Assembly (NCBI RefSeq): GCF_003865135.1
Contig: NZ_BHZC01000001.1
Coordinates: 8,866,001 to 8,930,000, forward strand
Origin: Streptomyces chrestomyceticus JCM 4735
GTDB lineage: Bacteria; Actinomycetota; Actinomycetes; Streptomycetales; Streptomycetaceae
Direction of reading: 5' to 3'
Length of the DNA: 64,000 nt
Both the position numbers and the translations under genes were made by a program. The notes under the pieces were generated by a model. It did no database searches and was not told the DNA's origin. It was given only the letters and a program-made list of their open reading frames with translations. Positions 1 through 8,172 of the stretch are shown piece after piece (position 1 is the stretch's first letter; each line of letters opens with the position of its first letter).

Positions 1-2
1 TG

Positions 3-296
3 GGCGTCGACGTGCCCTTCCGCGTCGAGACCAAGGGCGGCTTCATCCTCATGCAGTACACGGCCACGCCGACCAAGGGCGGCGTGCTGACCGCCGAGGG
101 GATGCGGGCCCGGGCGTGGAAGCAGTACGGGATGTACGGAGGGAAGGCGGCCAGGTCGTTGCGCTGCGACAAGGCTCCCGAGGTGCAACTGGTGCCGATC
201 GACAAGCCCAGCGGGTACCGCTGCTACGTGGGCGAGGGCGGCCTCAAGGGCGACTACGACGCGATCGTCACCGCCAACGGTATGCGTCTGACCTGA
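3..296 (+). CDS. 3' end of an unrecognised protein (partial at window edge)
   Basis: The frame is open from the first bases of the window to TGA at 294-296, so this is the C-terminal ~97 residues of a gene that starts outside. It could also begin at GTG 12, but no ribosome binding site can be judged there. The visible part is mixed polar sequence with two cysteines (SLRCDK and YRCYVG, 29 residues apart in the C-terminal half) and no membrane segment. I do not recognise the family. The stop codon lies inside an imperfect 34-bp tandem duplication. Confidence 0.55.
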   Translation, partial: GVDVPFRVETKGGFILMQYTATPTKGGVLTAEGMRARAWKQYGMYGGKAARSLRCDKAPEVQLVPIDKPSGYRCYVGEGGLKGDYDAIVTANGMRLT

Positions 297-343
297 TCCG
301 GTTCCCGGCAACGGTATGCGCCCGACGTGATCCGGGTGCCGGG
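276..343. repeat. Imperfect 34-bp tandem duplication over a gene end
   Basis: Bases 276-309 and 310-343 are adjacent copies with 28 of 34 positions identical, both beginning AACGGTATGCG. The first copy carries the TGA stop (294-296) of the partial gene. The second lies wholly outside it. This looks like an old local duplication of the gene end. Confidence 0.6.
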
Positions 344-607
344 CATCCCACCCCCGTGAGGATGCCCGTCCACCCACCGGCCGCACGTGGTGCGGTGCTG
401 CGCCGGCCCGGTCCCGTCGACGCCGGAGGGTGCGGACGCGGGCACCGTGACCGGCGCAGGTACGGCCCACTTCACCGCACCGGCCATTGATTGGCAGCCC
501 CTTTCCGTGCGGCCAATCAATGGCCCGCACGGCCGGAAACCGGCCTTGTGGGGTCCCACCGGCCTCCGTACCGTGGCGTTTCCCGGTCAGCTCGGCGCGG
601 AGGCCGC
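297..607. other. 311-bp intergenic region with a perfect inverted repeat
   Basis: No credible coding sequence. It holds the second copy of the 34-bp duplication (310-343) and a perfect 14-bp inverted repeat (482-495 / 512-525). Frames that stay open here lack the third-position bias of the real genes. It must contain the promoter of the regulator starting at 608, but I could not assign -35/-10 boxes. Confidence 0.5.
482..525. promoter_or_regulatory. Perfect 14-bp inverted repeat, candidate operator
   Basis: GGCCATTGATTGGC (482-495) is followed after 16 nt by its exact reverse complement (512-525). The A/T-containing core stands out in very GC-rich DNA. It lies 83-126 bp before the HTH-containing regulator at 608, so autoregulation is a natural guess. 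A transcribed hairpin is the alternative. Confidence 0.5.
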
Positions 608-3600
608 ATGGGGCGTCGCGAAAAGCCCGTGGACCCCGGGGCGGGTCCGGTACAGCGGTTCGCGTACGAACTGCGCAAGCTGCGCCTGGAGGCGGGCAGT
701 CCGACCTACCGGGCCATGGCGGAACGGGCGGCCTACTCGGCCGCCGTGCTCTCCCAGGCGGCGGCGGGGGAGAAGCTGCCGTCCCTCCCGGTGACGCTGG
801 CGTACGTGACGGCGTGCGGCGGGGACACCGGGCACTGGCAGCGGCGCTGGCACGAAGCCGTACGGGAGGACGCGGCCCGGGTACTCGAAGCGGAGGAGGA
901 CGGTGCCGCCGCGCCCTACCGCGGCCTGGCCCGTTTCGAACCGGACGACCATGCGCGCTACTTCGGCCGCCGGCGGCTCACCGGGGAACTGCTGCGGCGG
1001 GTGCGCGAACGCCGGGTCGTCGCGGTGTTCGGCCCGTCCGGCAGCGGAAAGTCGTCCCTGCTGCGCGCCGGGCTCATCGCCCGCCTGCGGCAGCCCGCCG
1101 ACGACCCGCCGCCCGGCCTGCCCCCGCCCGCCGCGATCCGCGTCCTCACCCCCGGCGCCCACCCCGAGCGCGACGCCGGGCGGCTGTTCACCCCGGCCGG
1201 GACGACGGGGGACACCTGGCTCGTGGTGGACCAGTTCGAGGAGGTCTTCACCCTCTGCGCCGACCCCGACGAACGGAACGCGTTCGTCCGCCGCGTCCTG
1301 ACGGCCCACGACCCCGCGAGCCGGCTGCGGGTGGTGCTGGGCGTACGGGCGGACTTCTACGGCCGGTGCCTGGCGCACCGGGAACTGGCCGACGTGATCC
1401 ACGAGGCGAGCCTGCCCATCGGCCCGATGACGCCGCAGGAACTGCGGGAGGCGATCGTCAAGCCCGCGGCCGCCGAGGGCCTGATCGTGGAGCGGTCGCT
1501 GACCGCCCGCCTCGTCGAGGAGATGGCCGAGGAGCCCGGCAGCCTGCCCCTGCTCTCGCACGTCCTGCTGGAGACCTGGCGGCGGCGCCGCGGCCGTACC
1601 CTGACGCTCCAGGCGTACGAGGCGGCGGGCGGCGTCCACGGCGCGGTCGCCCAGACCGCCGAACAGCTCTACGGCCGGCTCTCGCCGCAGCAGGCCGCGA
1701 CGGCGCGCCGGATGCTGCTGCGCCTGATCACCCCGGGCGAAGGCTCGGCGGACACCCGCCGGCCCGCGGCCAGGGGCGAGCTGGACGCCGGTGACCCGGC
1801 CGCCGCCCAGCTCGTCGAACAGTTGGCCAGGGCCCGTCTGATCACGGTGGACCAGGACACCGTGGACCTGGCCCACGAGGCGCTGATCACCTCCTGGCCC
1901 CGGCTGCGCGGCTGGATCGAGGAGGACCGCGGACGCCTGATCGTGCACCGCCGGCTGACGGAGGCGGCCGGACTGTGGGACGAACTCGATCGCGATCCCG
2001 GGGCGTTGTACCGGGGCACCCGGCTGGATGCCGCCGAGGAGGCGTTCGCCCCCGAGGAGGGGAGCGTTCCGGAGGAGGGCGGCGGTTCTCAACCGTCGTC
2101 CGTCGGCACCCCCGACGAACTCACCCCTCTGGAACGCGCCTTCCTCACCGCCAGCATCGCGGCGCGCGACCGCGAGCGGCGCGCCGCCGCCCGGACCACC
2201 CGCCGGCTGCGCCAGTCCGCCGCGACCCTGTCCGTCCTGCTCGCCCTCGCCCTCGCCGCCGGCCTGGTCGCCTGGGACCAGTTCCGTACGAGTGAACGGC
2301 AGCGCGACGCGGCCGTGACCGCCCAGCGTCTCTCCCTGTCGCGGCAGCTCGCCGCCCAGTCCACCGCCCTCATGGGGGACTGGCCGGACCTGTCCTCCCT
2401 CCTGGCGGTCCACGCCTACCGGACCGCCCCCACCAAGGAAGCCGTCGCGAGTCTGTTCAGCGCGGTGGACGTCCCGCTGCGGCGCCGGCTCGACGCGCAC
2501 TCCGGCGGGGTGCGGGCGGTCGCGTTCAGCCCCGACGGGCGCACCCTCGCCACCGGCGGCGCGCGGGACGCCACCGTGCGCCTGTGGAACGTGCCCGCCG
2601 GAACGGCCCGCGCCACCCTCCCCGCACCCGCGAAGACGCTCGCCGCCCTGGCCTTCAGCGCCGACGGACGCACGCTGGCGGGCAGCACCGGTGGGGGAGC
2701 CTGGCGGCTGTGGGACGTGGCCACCGGCCGTACCCGCGCCACGTTCGGCGGGCACGGCGGCCCGGTGGCGACCACGGCCTTCAGCCGGGACGGCCGCATC
2801 CTGGCCACCGGCGGCACCGACGGCACCGTGCGCCTGTGGGACACGGCCACCGGCGAGCTGTCCGCGACGCTGCGCGGTCACACCGGGAAGGTCGTCTCGG
2901 TGGCCTTCGCGCCCGACGGACGCTCGGTGGCCACCGGCAGCTTGGACGGCACCGTACGCCTGTGGGACGCGGCCACCGGCGCCGCCCGCGCCCGGCTCGA
3001 ATCGCCCGCGGGCAGCAACCGGGCGGTGGCGTTCGGCCCGGACGGGCGCACCCTGGCCATCTACGGCGGCAACGAGGCGTCCATCAAGCTGTGGGACGTG
3101 ACCGCCGGCAAGGCCCGTACCACCCTCGCCGGACCCGCCGGCTACGTGATCGCGATGGTCTTCGGCCCCTCCGGCCGCTTCCTGGGCGGCGGCAGCGACG
3201 ACGGCACCGTACGGCTGTGGGACGTGGCCACCGGAGCGAACCTCGGCACGCTCCCGGGGCATGCGCGCCGCGTCAACTCGGTGGCGTTCAGCCCGGACGG
3301 GCACACGATGGCCAGCGGCAGCGACGACGGCACGGTCCGGCTGTGGAACACCGCCCTCGGCGATGTGCTCACCACCCTGACCGGCCACTCCGGGCCGGTG
3401 GGCGCCGTGGCGTACGGCCGGGGCGGCCGTACGCTGGCCAGCGGCAGTGACGACGGCACCGTACGCGTCTGGGACCTGGGCACGCGCGGGAGCCGGACGC
3501 TCGGCCGCCGGTCCGGCAGCGGCGCGAGCGACCGCGTCCGCGCGGTGGCGTTCAGCCCCGACGGCCGCACCCTCGCCACCACCGGAAGACGCACCGGCCT

Positions 3601-4372
3601 GCGCATCTGGGACGTGGCCACCGGCAGACTCCTCGTCACACTGCCGCGGTTCACGGGGGAAGCGGTGGCCTTCAGTCCGGACGGCCGGACCCTGGCCGGT
3701 ACCGGCGGGACCGGAGCGCTGCTGCTGTGGGACACTCGCGGCCACCGCACCCGGACCCTGTCCGCCTCCCGTGCCGATCCGGCCACGTCGGTCGCCTTCA
3801 GCCGGGACGGCCGGACCCTGGCGAGCGGCAGCCGGCACGGCCCCGTACGGCTGTGGGACGTGGCCACCGGGCGTGCCCGGAAAGTCCTCACCGGTCCCCG
3901 CGGCGACGCCGGGGCGGTCGCGTTCAGTCCGGACGGACGCACCCTGGCCGGCGGCGGCGCCGACGGATCGGTACGGCTGTGGGACATGATCACCGGCCGG
4001 GCCCGTACCACCATCACCGGGCAGACCATCGGCGCGCTGGGCGCGGTGGCCTTCACCCCCGACGGCCGGACCCTGGCCGCCAGCGGGCGTGACACCGGCA
4101 GCGTACGGCTGTGGGACGTGGCCACCGGCCAGGCGCGGGCCACCTACGCGGGCCAGACCGGTCTGGTGCGGTCGGTGGCGTTCAGCCCCGACGGCCGCTC
4201 ACTGGCCACCGGCAGCAGCGACGGAGTGGTACGGCTGCGGGAGGTGGCCCTGCCGGGCCCTGACGAGTCCGTCAAGAGAATCTGCCGGGCCGTCAACCGC
4301 GAGCTGACGCCGGCGGAACACGCCGCGTACCTGCAGGACGAGGCGCCCCGTAAGGCCTGCGGGACGTCCTGA
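608..4372 (+). CDS. HTH-nSTAND NTPase-WD40 signalling protein
   Basis: A 1254-residue regulator or signalling ATPase. Residues ~10-80 form an XRE-like helix-turn-helix of the kind that precedes actinobacterial nSTAND proteins. A P-loop GPSGSGKS is at 142-149 and a Walker B-like WLVVDQFEE near 205. A hydrophobic helix (LSVLLALALAAGLVAW) at ~540-556 may anchor it in the membrane. Residues ~625-1215 carry 14 WD40 repeats (typical unit VAFSPDGRTLATG...VRLWDV), enough for two seven-bladed propellers. The ATG at 608 is chosen because GGAG precedes it by 6 nt; an in-frame ATG at 491 would run through the inverted repeat. In this family a ligand on the propeller is thought to release the NTPase switch; the effector output is unknown. 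Confidence 0.85.
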   Translation: MGRREKPVDPGAGPVQRFAYELRKLRLEAGSPTYRAMAERAAYSAAVLSQAAAGEKLPSLPVTLAYVTACGGDTGHWQRRWHEAVREDAARVLEAEEDGAAAPYRGLARFEPDDHARYFGRRRLTGELLRRVRERRVVAVFGPSGSGKSSLLRAGLIARLRQPADDPPPGLPPPAAIRVLTPGAHPERDAGRLFTPAGTTGDTWLVVDQFEEVFTLCADPDERNAFVRRVLTAHDPASRLRVVLGVRADFYGRCLAHRELADVIHEASLPIGPMTPQELREAIVKPAAAEGLIVERSLTARLVEEMAEEPGSLPLLSHVLLETWRRRRGRTLTLQAYEAAGGVHGAVAQTAEQLYGRLSPQQAATARRMLLRLITPGEGSADTRRPAARGELDAGDPAAAQLVEQLARARLITVDQDTVDLAHEALITSWPRLRGWIEEDRGRLIVHRRLTEAAGLWDELDRDPGALYRGTRLDAAEEAFAPEEGSVPEEGGGSQPSSVGTPDELTPLERAFLTASIAARDRERRAAARTTRRLRQSAATLSVLLALALAAGLVAWDQFRTSERQRDAAVTAQRLSLSRQLAAQSTALMGDWPDLSSLLAVHAYRTAPTKEAVASLFSAVDVPLRRRLDAHSGGVRAVAFSPDGRTLATGGARDATVRLWNVPAGTARATLPAPAKTLAALAFSADGRTLAGSTGGGAWRLWDVATGRTRATFGGHGGPVATTAFSRDGRILATGGTDGTVRLWDTATGELSATLRGHTGKVVSVAFAPDGRSVATGSLDGTVRLWDAATGAARARLESPAGSNRAVAFGPDGRTLAIYGGNEASIKLWDVTAGKARTTLAGPAGYVIAMVFGPSGRFLGGGSDDGTVRLWDVATGANLGTLPGHARRVNSVAFSPDGHTMASGSDDGTVRLWNTALGDVLTTLTGHSGPVGAVAYGRGGRTLASGSDDGTVRVWDLGTRGSRTLGRRSGSGASDRVRAVAFSPDGRTLATTGRRTGLRIWDVATGRLLVTLPRFTGEAVAFSPDGRTLAGTGGTGALLLWDTRGHRTRTLSASRADPATSVAFSRDGRTLASGSRHGPVRLWDVATGRARKVLTGPRGDAGAVAFSPDGRTLAGGGADGSVRLWDMITGRARTTITGQTIGALGAVAFTPDGRTLAASGRDTGSVRLWDVATGQARATYAGQTGLVRSVAFSPDGRSLATGSSDGVVRLREVALPGPDESVKRICRAVNRELTPAEHAAYLQDEAPRKACGTS

Positions 4373-4408
4373 GGCAACTCGAACACATTTAGCACCGGTG
4401 GAGTCCTG

Positions 4409-4489
4409 CGCACCGTCTGGTGCGGGGGCGCCGTCGGCGATAGGAGGTAGGCGGGGCTGCGCGCGAGGGACGGGAGACCAGGCCCCGCC
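4409..4489. other. Hairpins between the WD40 regulator and the next gene
   Basis: CGCACC/GGTGCG (4409-4414 / 4419-4424, 4-nt loop) and GGCGGGGC/GCCCCGCC (4450-4457 / 4482-4489) could fold. No U-tract follows either, so termination is only a possibility. The second arm sits just before the ribosome binding site of the next gene. Confidence 0.3.
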
Positions 4490-4515
4490 CGGCGCGCAGA
4501 GCTAGGGGGCGTCTC

Positions 4516-7500
4516 ATGAGCACTCCGGCAGCGCTGCGCCTGCTGCGCGGCACCGACCTGCTGGACCTGTCGTTCGGCTTCACCGGGCTGACGGTGGAGG
4601 GGACCGGCGGGGACCGGCGACTGGTCCGCGCGAACGCACAGGCGGACGGCTGGATCGCGGTCACCTTCGGACCGCAGCACACGGTGGAGCAGGCGTTCAG
4701 TGACGAAGTGCTGGGGGAGTCCCGCGATCTGCCGGTGGGCTCCCTCATCAGCGGCCGGAGCGTCCTCGTCTTCGAGGTGGGCCCGCGGGACGCGGTGCCG
4801 TTCACCGAGGACGGGCTGCTCGACGCCCTGCGCAGGCTTCCGCTGCGCGTCGTGGACGCGGCACGCGAACCGGACCCGCCGGCTCCCGCGGCACCGGCGT
4901 TCCACCCGCCGCCCGCGGCACCGGACGGGCAGGACGCCGCGGCCCGCGCCATGGCGCTGGTACGGCTGCTGCGGACCACGACCGAACTCACCGCCCGCTT
5001 CGGCCCCGAGACCGCGCGCGCCCTCGCGGAAGCGGCGGGCGCGGTGGCGGAGGGCACAGAAGCCGCGATCCCGGCCGTGGCGGCCGGGCCGCAGGACCCG
5101 CTCGCCGACCCGGCCCGCCCCCGCACCGGCATCGAACTTCCCTACCGGCTGTACCTGTCGCCCTCGCAGAAGGGCAGGTGGATCCACCGGGGCCGGATTC
5201 CGGCGCCCGAGCCCGGCGCCCGCGTCCCCCTCTGGCACACCCGGCTCGACGCCGGGACGGTCCGCGCGGTGTGGAACCGCGAACGCGGCGGCGACCCGGG
5301 CGCCCCGTACGCCTTCCGGCAGGCGCTGGAGCCGGACGACCGGCGGGACATCGTCGACCTCACCACCGGCGCGGGCCTGATCGAGCCGGACGGCAGCCCG
5401 TACGTGCCGCAGCCCGTGGCCGTACGGCTGCTGATGCTCTCCACGGCCGGCGGCTGGCTGGACGGCCTCGGCTCCTGGCCGCGACGGCCGCGCGGCGTCT
5501 CGCTCTCCGAGTGGCGCCATCGGGCCGCCATGGGACGCGACCATTACGTCCGCGTGATGCGTGAGGGATTCCTGTGCCCCTTCGGGCACAAGGCGGTGTA
5601 TGTCCGCGTCACCGAGCGGAAGTTCGACGCCTCCCAGGCCGCCTACCTGATCCAGCGGGAGTTCGTCGTCGTACGGCAGCCGCTGCGCACGTACGACCCG
5701 AAGACCGCGCTGCCCACCGGCCCCGAACCCACGAGCGACCTGGCGAACGTGCTGTTCCCCTTCACCAGCGTGCGCCTGGACACCGTGGAGACACCGAACC
5801 TCGTACCGCCCGCCGACCGGCGCAAGTTCTTCCCCGCCACGCCCGCGGAGCGGCCGTTCCACTTCAAGGTCACTGCGGTCGACCACGGCGGGAACACCGT
5901 CGAGTTCCGTACGCCGCTGCTCTTCCTCGACGAGACGCTGGCCACCGGCGCCGGACTCGCCGCGGCCGTCGCCGAGTACAACGCCCTGGACCGCAACCCG
6001 CCGACCGCCGCCGCCGGGCCCGGTGCCACGGCGGTGGAGCACCCGGTGGAGGCCAGCGCCGACCTCCTCGGCCAGTCGGTGGCGCTCGCGCCCGTCCTCC
6101 GGCCCGACGACACCCGGCTCGACGTGACCCGGATGGTGTGGGGCATGGCGGCGCCGCCCGCGCTGGCCGCCCCGGCGCCCGGCGACCCGGCCGTGTCGAA
6201 GAACGCCCAGTTCCTGCCGCAACTGCGCTGGGCAGAGGCCGCCGTGCCCGCTGTCGGACGGCTCAGCGGCAGGGACGCCACGGTGCCCGTCGCCTACGCG
6301 AAGCGGTACGCCCTGTCCGGCTTCGACACCGTCGGCGGACCGGTACGCAAGGCCAACGCGGGGCAGGTCTTCCTCAGCCTGCTCACCCCCGCCGGCCAGC
6401 CGCTGCGGATGGACTTCGGCCGGCAGAGCGACCGCTCCGGCGGCCTCACCGCGCCCAGCATGATCGTGTCCGGACTGTCCCGGCTGACCGGACCGGTCTC
6501 GGGCGTCCCGGCCGTCGGCGGCCAGGACCCGCTCCAGCTCATCGCCGACGGAACCTTCCGCCCGGAGGAGTTCTTCCGCCCGCTGGACGTCCTCGACGCG
6601 GTCGGCCCGAGCCTGCTGGGCGTGGTGCCGCTCGCCGAGGTGATCAAGGGGGTGGACGGGCTCGGCAAGGCCCTGAAGGTGCCCAACTTCTTCACCGAGA
6701 CCGTCAGCGCGGTCACCGGCTTCCTCTCCGACCTCGGCCGCGTCCGGCAACTTCTCACCCACGAACTCGACCGCTATCCGGCCGCCGCCCGCCAGGTCGC
6801 CGACACGGCGGAGAAGTTCGTCACCGTCGTCGGGGACTTCGTGGCCCAGGGGCTCGCCGGCCGTACCGGGCCGATCACGATGCAGCAGGTCGACGCCGCC
6901 TTCACCGCCTTCGCCGCCGCCCTGACCAACCTGCTGAACACCCTGCCCGCCGGCGCCGACCCGGGCGTACGGACCCTGCTCACCCGCGTCCAGCAGCAGA
7001 TCGCGACCTGGACCAGGGCCGCCGGGGAGGTCGTCGCGCTGCGCGACGCCGTACAGCAGGCCGCCAATGGATTCCGGCTGCCGGAGACCGTCAACGCGCG
7101 CCTGGAGTGGAACCCGGACATTCAGCCCGTCCTCCTGGACGGCTCGCCGGTCTTCCTGCCGGACGCCGACGGACGGCTGTCCCTCGTCGTCGACCTGCGC
7201 GGCTCGCTGCGCCAGGACCTGAGCGTCGGCGCCGACGTGAGCTGCAGCCTGGAGAACTTCGCCCTGATCCTCGTGCCGAAGTTCAACGCGCTGCGGCTGC
7301 GCTTCAAACACGTCCGCTTCGTCGCCCGGGCCGGCCGCAAGCCCGACATCGACGTCGTCCTCAAGAGCGTCGACTTCATCGGCCCGCTCGCCTTCGTCCA
7401 GACGCTGCGCAAGCTCATCCCGGTGGACGGCTTCAGCGACCCGCCGGGCATCCAGGTCACGCCCTCCGGCATCGTCGCCCGGTACGGACTGCCGCTGCCG

Positions 7501-8169
7501 AACCTGGCCATCGGCGTGTTCAGCCTGGAGAACCTGCGCCTGGACGCCTACCTCGACCTGCCGTTCCTCGGCCGGTCACTGGAGATCGGCTTCTCCTTCT
7601 GCAGCCGGCAGGCCCCCTTCCGGCTCACCGTCTCGCTGCTCGGCGGCGGCGGGTTCTTCGGCATCGTCCTCACGCCCCAGCGGGTGGCCGTCCTGGAGGC
7701 GGGCCTCGAATTCGGCGCCGCCGTCTCCCTCAACTTCGGTGTCGCCAGCGGCAGCCTGTCCGTCATGGCGGGCATCTACTTCCGCCTGGAACTGCGGACC
7801 GGGGAGTCCCGGCTGACCGGCTACTTCCGGGCCCGGGGCGAGGTCGACGTGCTCGGCATCGTCTCCGCCTCCATCGAGATCTACCTCGACCTCACCTTCG
7901 AGACCGCGACCGGAACCGTCTACGGGCGGGCCAGGATCTCCGTCAGCGTGCACATCGGCTTCTGGTCGCAGTCGGTCACGATCGAGTGCGAGAAACGTTT
8001 CGTGGGCAGCGGTCCGCCCCCCGCCCCGCTCGGCGGCGCGACGGCGGCGGAGGAGCCGCCCCGGCCGCCCACCTTCGCCGAGATGATGGCGCCCTACACC
8101 GACCCGGTCACCGGCGCCCGGCGCGACCCCGTCACCGAGTACTGCACCGCCTTCGCGGAAGTGAGCTGA
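4516..8169 (+). CDS. Very large protein of unknown function, first of a pair
   Basis: 1217 residues. ATG is preceded by AGGGGG at good spacing. No signal peptide or clear transmembrane helix. A middle block (from ~residue 205: IELPYRLYLSPSQKGRWIHR, then LWHTR) looks like a conserved structural motif. The last ~350 residues (from ~910) are a long run of alternating hydrophobic/polar beta strands rich in Gly (LLGGGGFFGIVLTPQ), suggesting a beta-barrel or beta-sandwich stack. The stop is 3 bp before the next giant gene, so the two are co-translated and probably act together. I do not recognise the family. A structural or cell-surface role is only inferred from the beta-rich composition. Confidence 0.75.
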   Translation: MSTPAALRLLRGTDLLDLSFGFTGLTVEGTGGDRRLVRANAQADGWIAVTFGPQHTVEQAFSDEVLGESRDLPVGSLISGRSVLVFEVGPRDAVPFTEDGLLDALRRLPLRVVDAAREPDPPAPAAPAFHPPPAAPDGQDAAARAMALVRLLRTTTELTARFGPETARALAEAAGAVAEGTEAAIPAVAAGPQDPLADPARPRTGIELPYRLYLSPSQKGRWIHRGRIPAPEPGARVPLWHTRLDAGTVRAVWNRERGGDPGAPYAFRQALEPDDRRDIVDLTTGAGLIEPDGSPYVPQPVAVRLLMLSTAGGWLDGLGSWPRRPRGVSLSEWRHRAAMGRDHYVRVMREGFLCPFGHKAVYVRVTERKFDASQAAYLIQREFVVVRQPLRTYDPKTALPTGPEPTSDLANVLFPFTSVRLDTVETPNLVPPADRRKFFPATPAERPFHFKVTAVDHGGNTVEFRTPLLFLDETLATGAGLAAAVAEYNALDRNPPTAAAGPGATAVEHPVEASADLLGQSVALAPVLRPDDTRLDVTRMVWGMAAPPALAAPAPGDPAVSKNAQFLPQLRWAEAAVPAVGRLSGRDATVPVAYAKRYALSGFDTVGGPVRKANAGQVFLSLLTPAGQPLRMDFGRQSDRSGGLTAPSMIVSGLSRLTGPVSGVPAVGGQDPLQLIADGTFRPEEFFRPLDVLDAVGPSLLGVVPLAEVIKGVDGLGKALKVPNFFTETVSAVTGFLSDLGRVRQLLTHELDRYPAAARQVADTAEKFVTVVGDFVAQGLAGRTGPITMQQVDAAFTAFAAALTNLLNTLPAGADPGVRTLLTRVQQQIATWTRAAGEVVALRDAVQQAANGFRLPETVNARLEWNPDIQPVLLDGSPVFLPDADGRLSLVVDLRGSLRQDLSVGADVSCSLENFALILVPKFNALRLRFKHVRFVARAGRKPDIDVVLKSVDFIGPLAFVQTLRKLIPVDGFSDPPGIQVTPSGIVARYGLPLPNLAIGVFSLENLRLDAYLDLPFLGRSLEIGFSFCSRQAPFRLTVSLLGGGGFFGIVLTPQRVAVLEAGLEFGAAVSLNFGVASGSLSVMAGIYFRLELRTGESRLTGYFRARGEVDVLGIVSASIEIYLDLTFETATGTVYGRARISVSVHIGFWSQSVTIECEKRFVGSGPPPAPLGGATAAEEPPRPPTFAEMMAPYTDPVTGARRDPVTEYCTAFAEVS

Positions 8170-8172
8170 GCC

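Noticed and set aside
491..607. Upstream start for the nSTAND regulator
   Set aside because: It would translate through the inverted repeat, has no ribosome binding site, and the added residues are unlike a conserved N-terminus.
587..3838. Very long minus-strand open frame (1083 codons) opposite the WD40 regulator
   Set aside because: Composition is repetitive Gly/Arg/Ala, it mirrors the WD40 repeats, and the plus strand has clear domains and coding bias.
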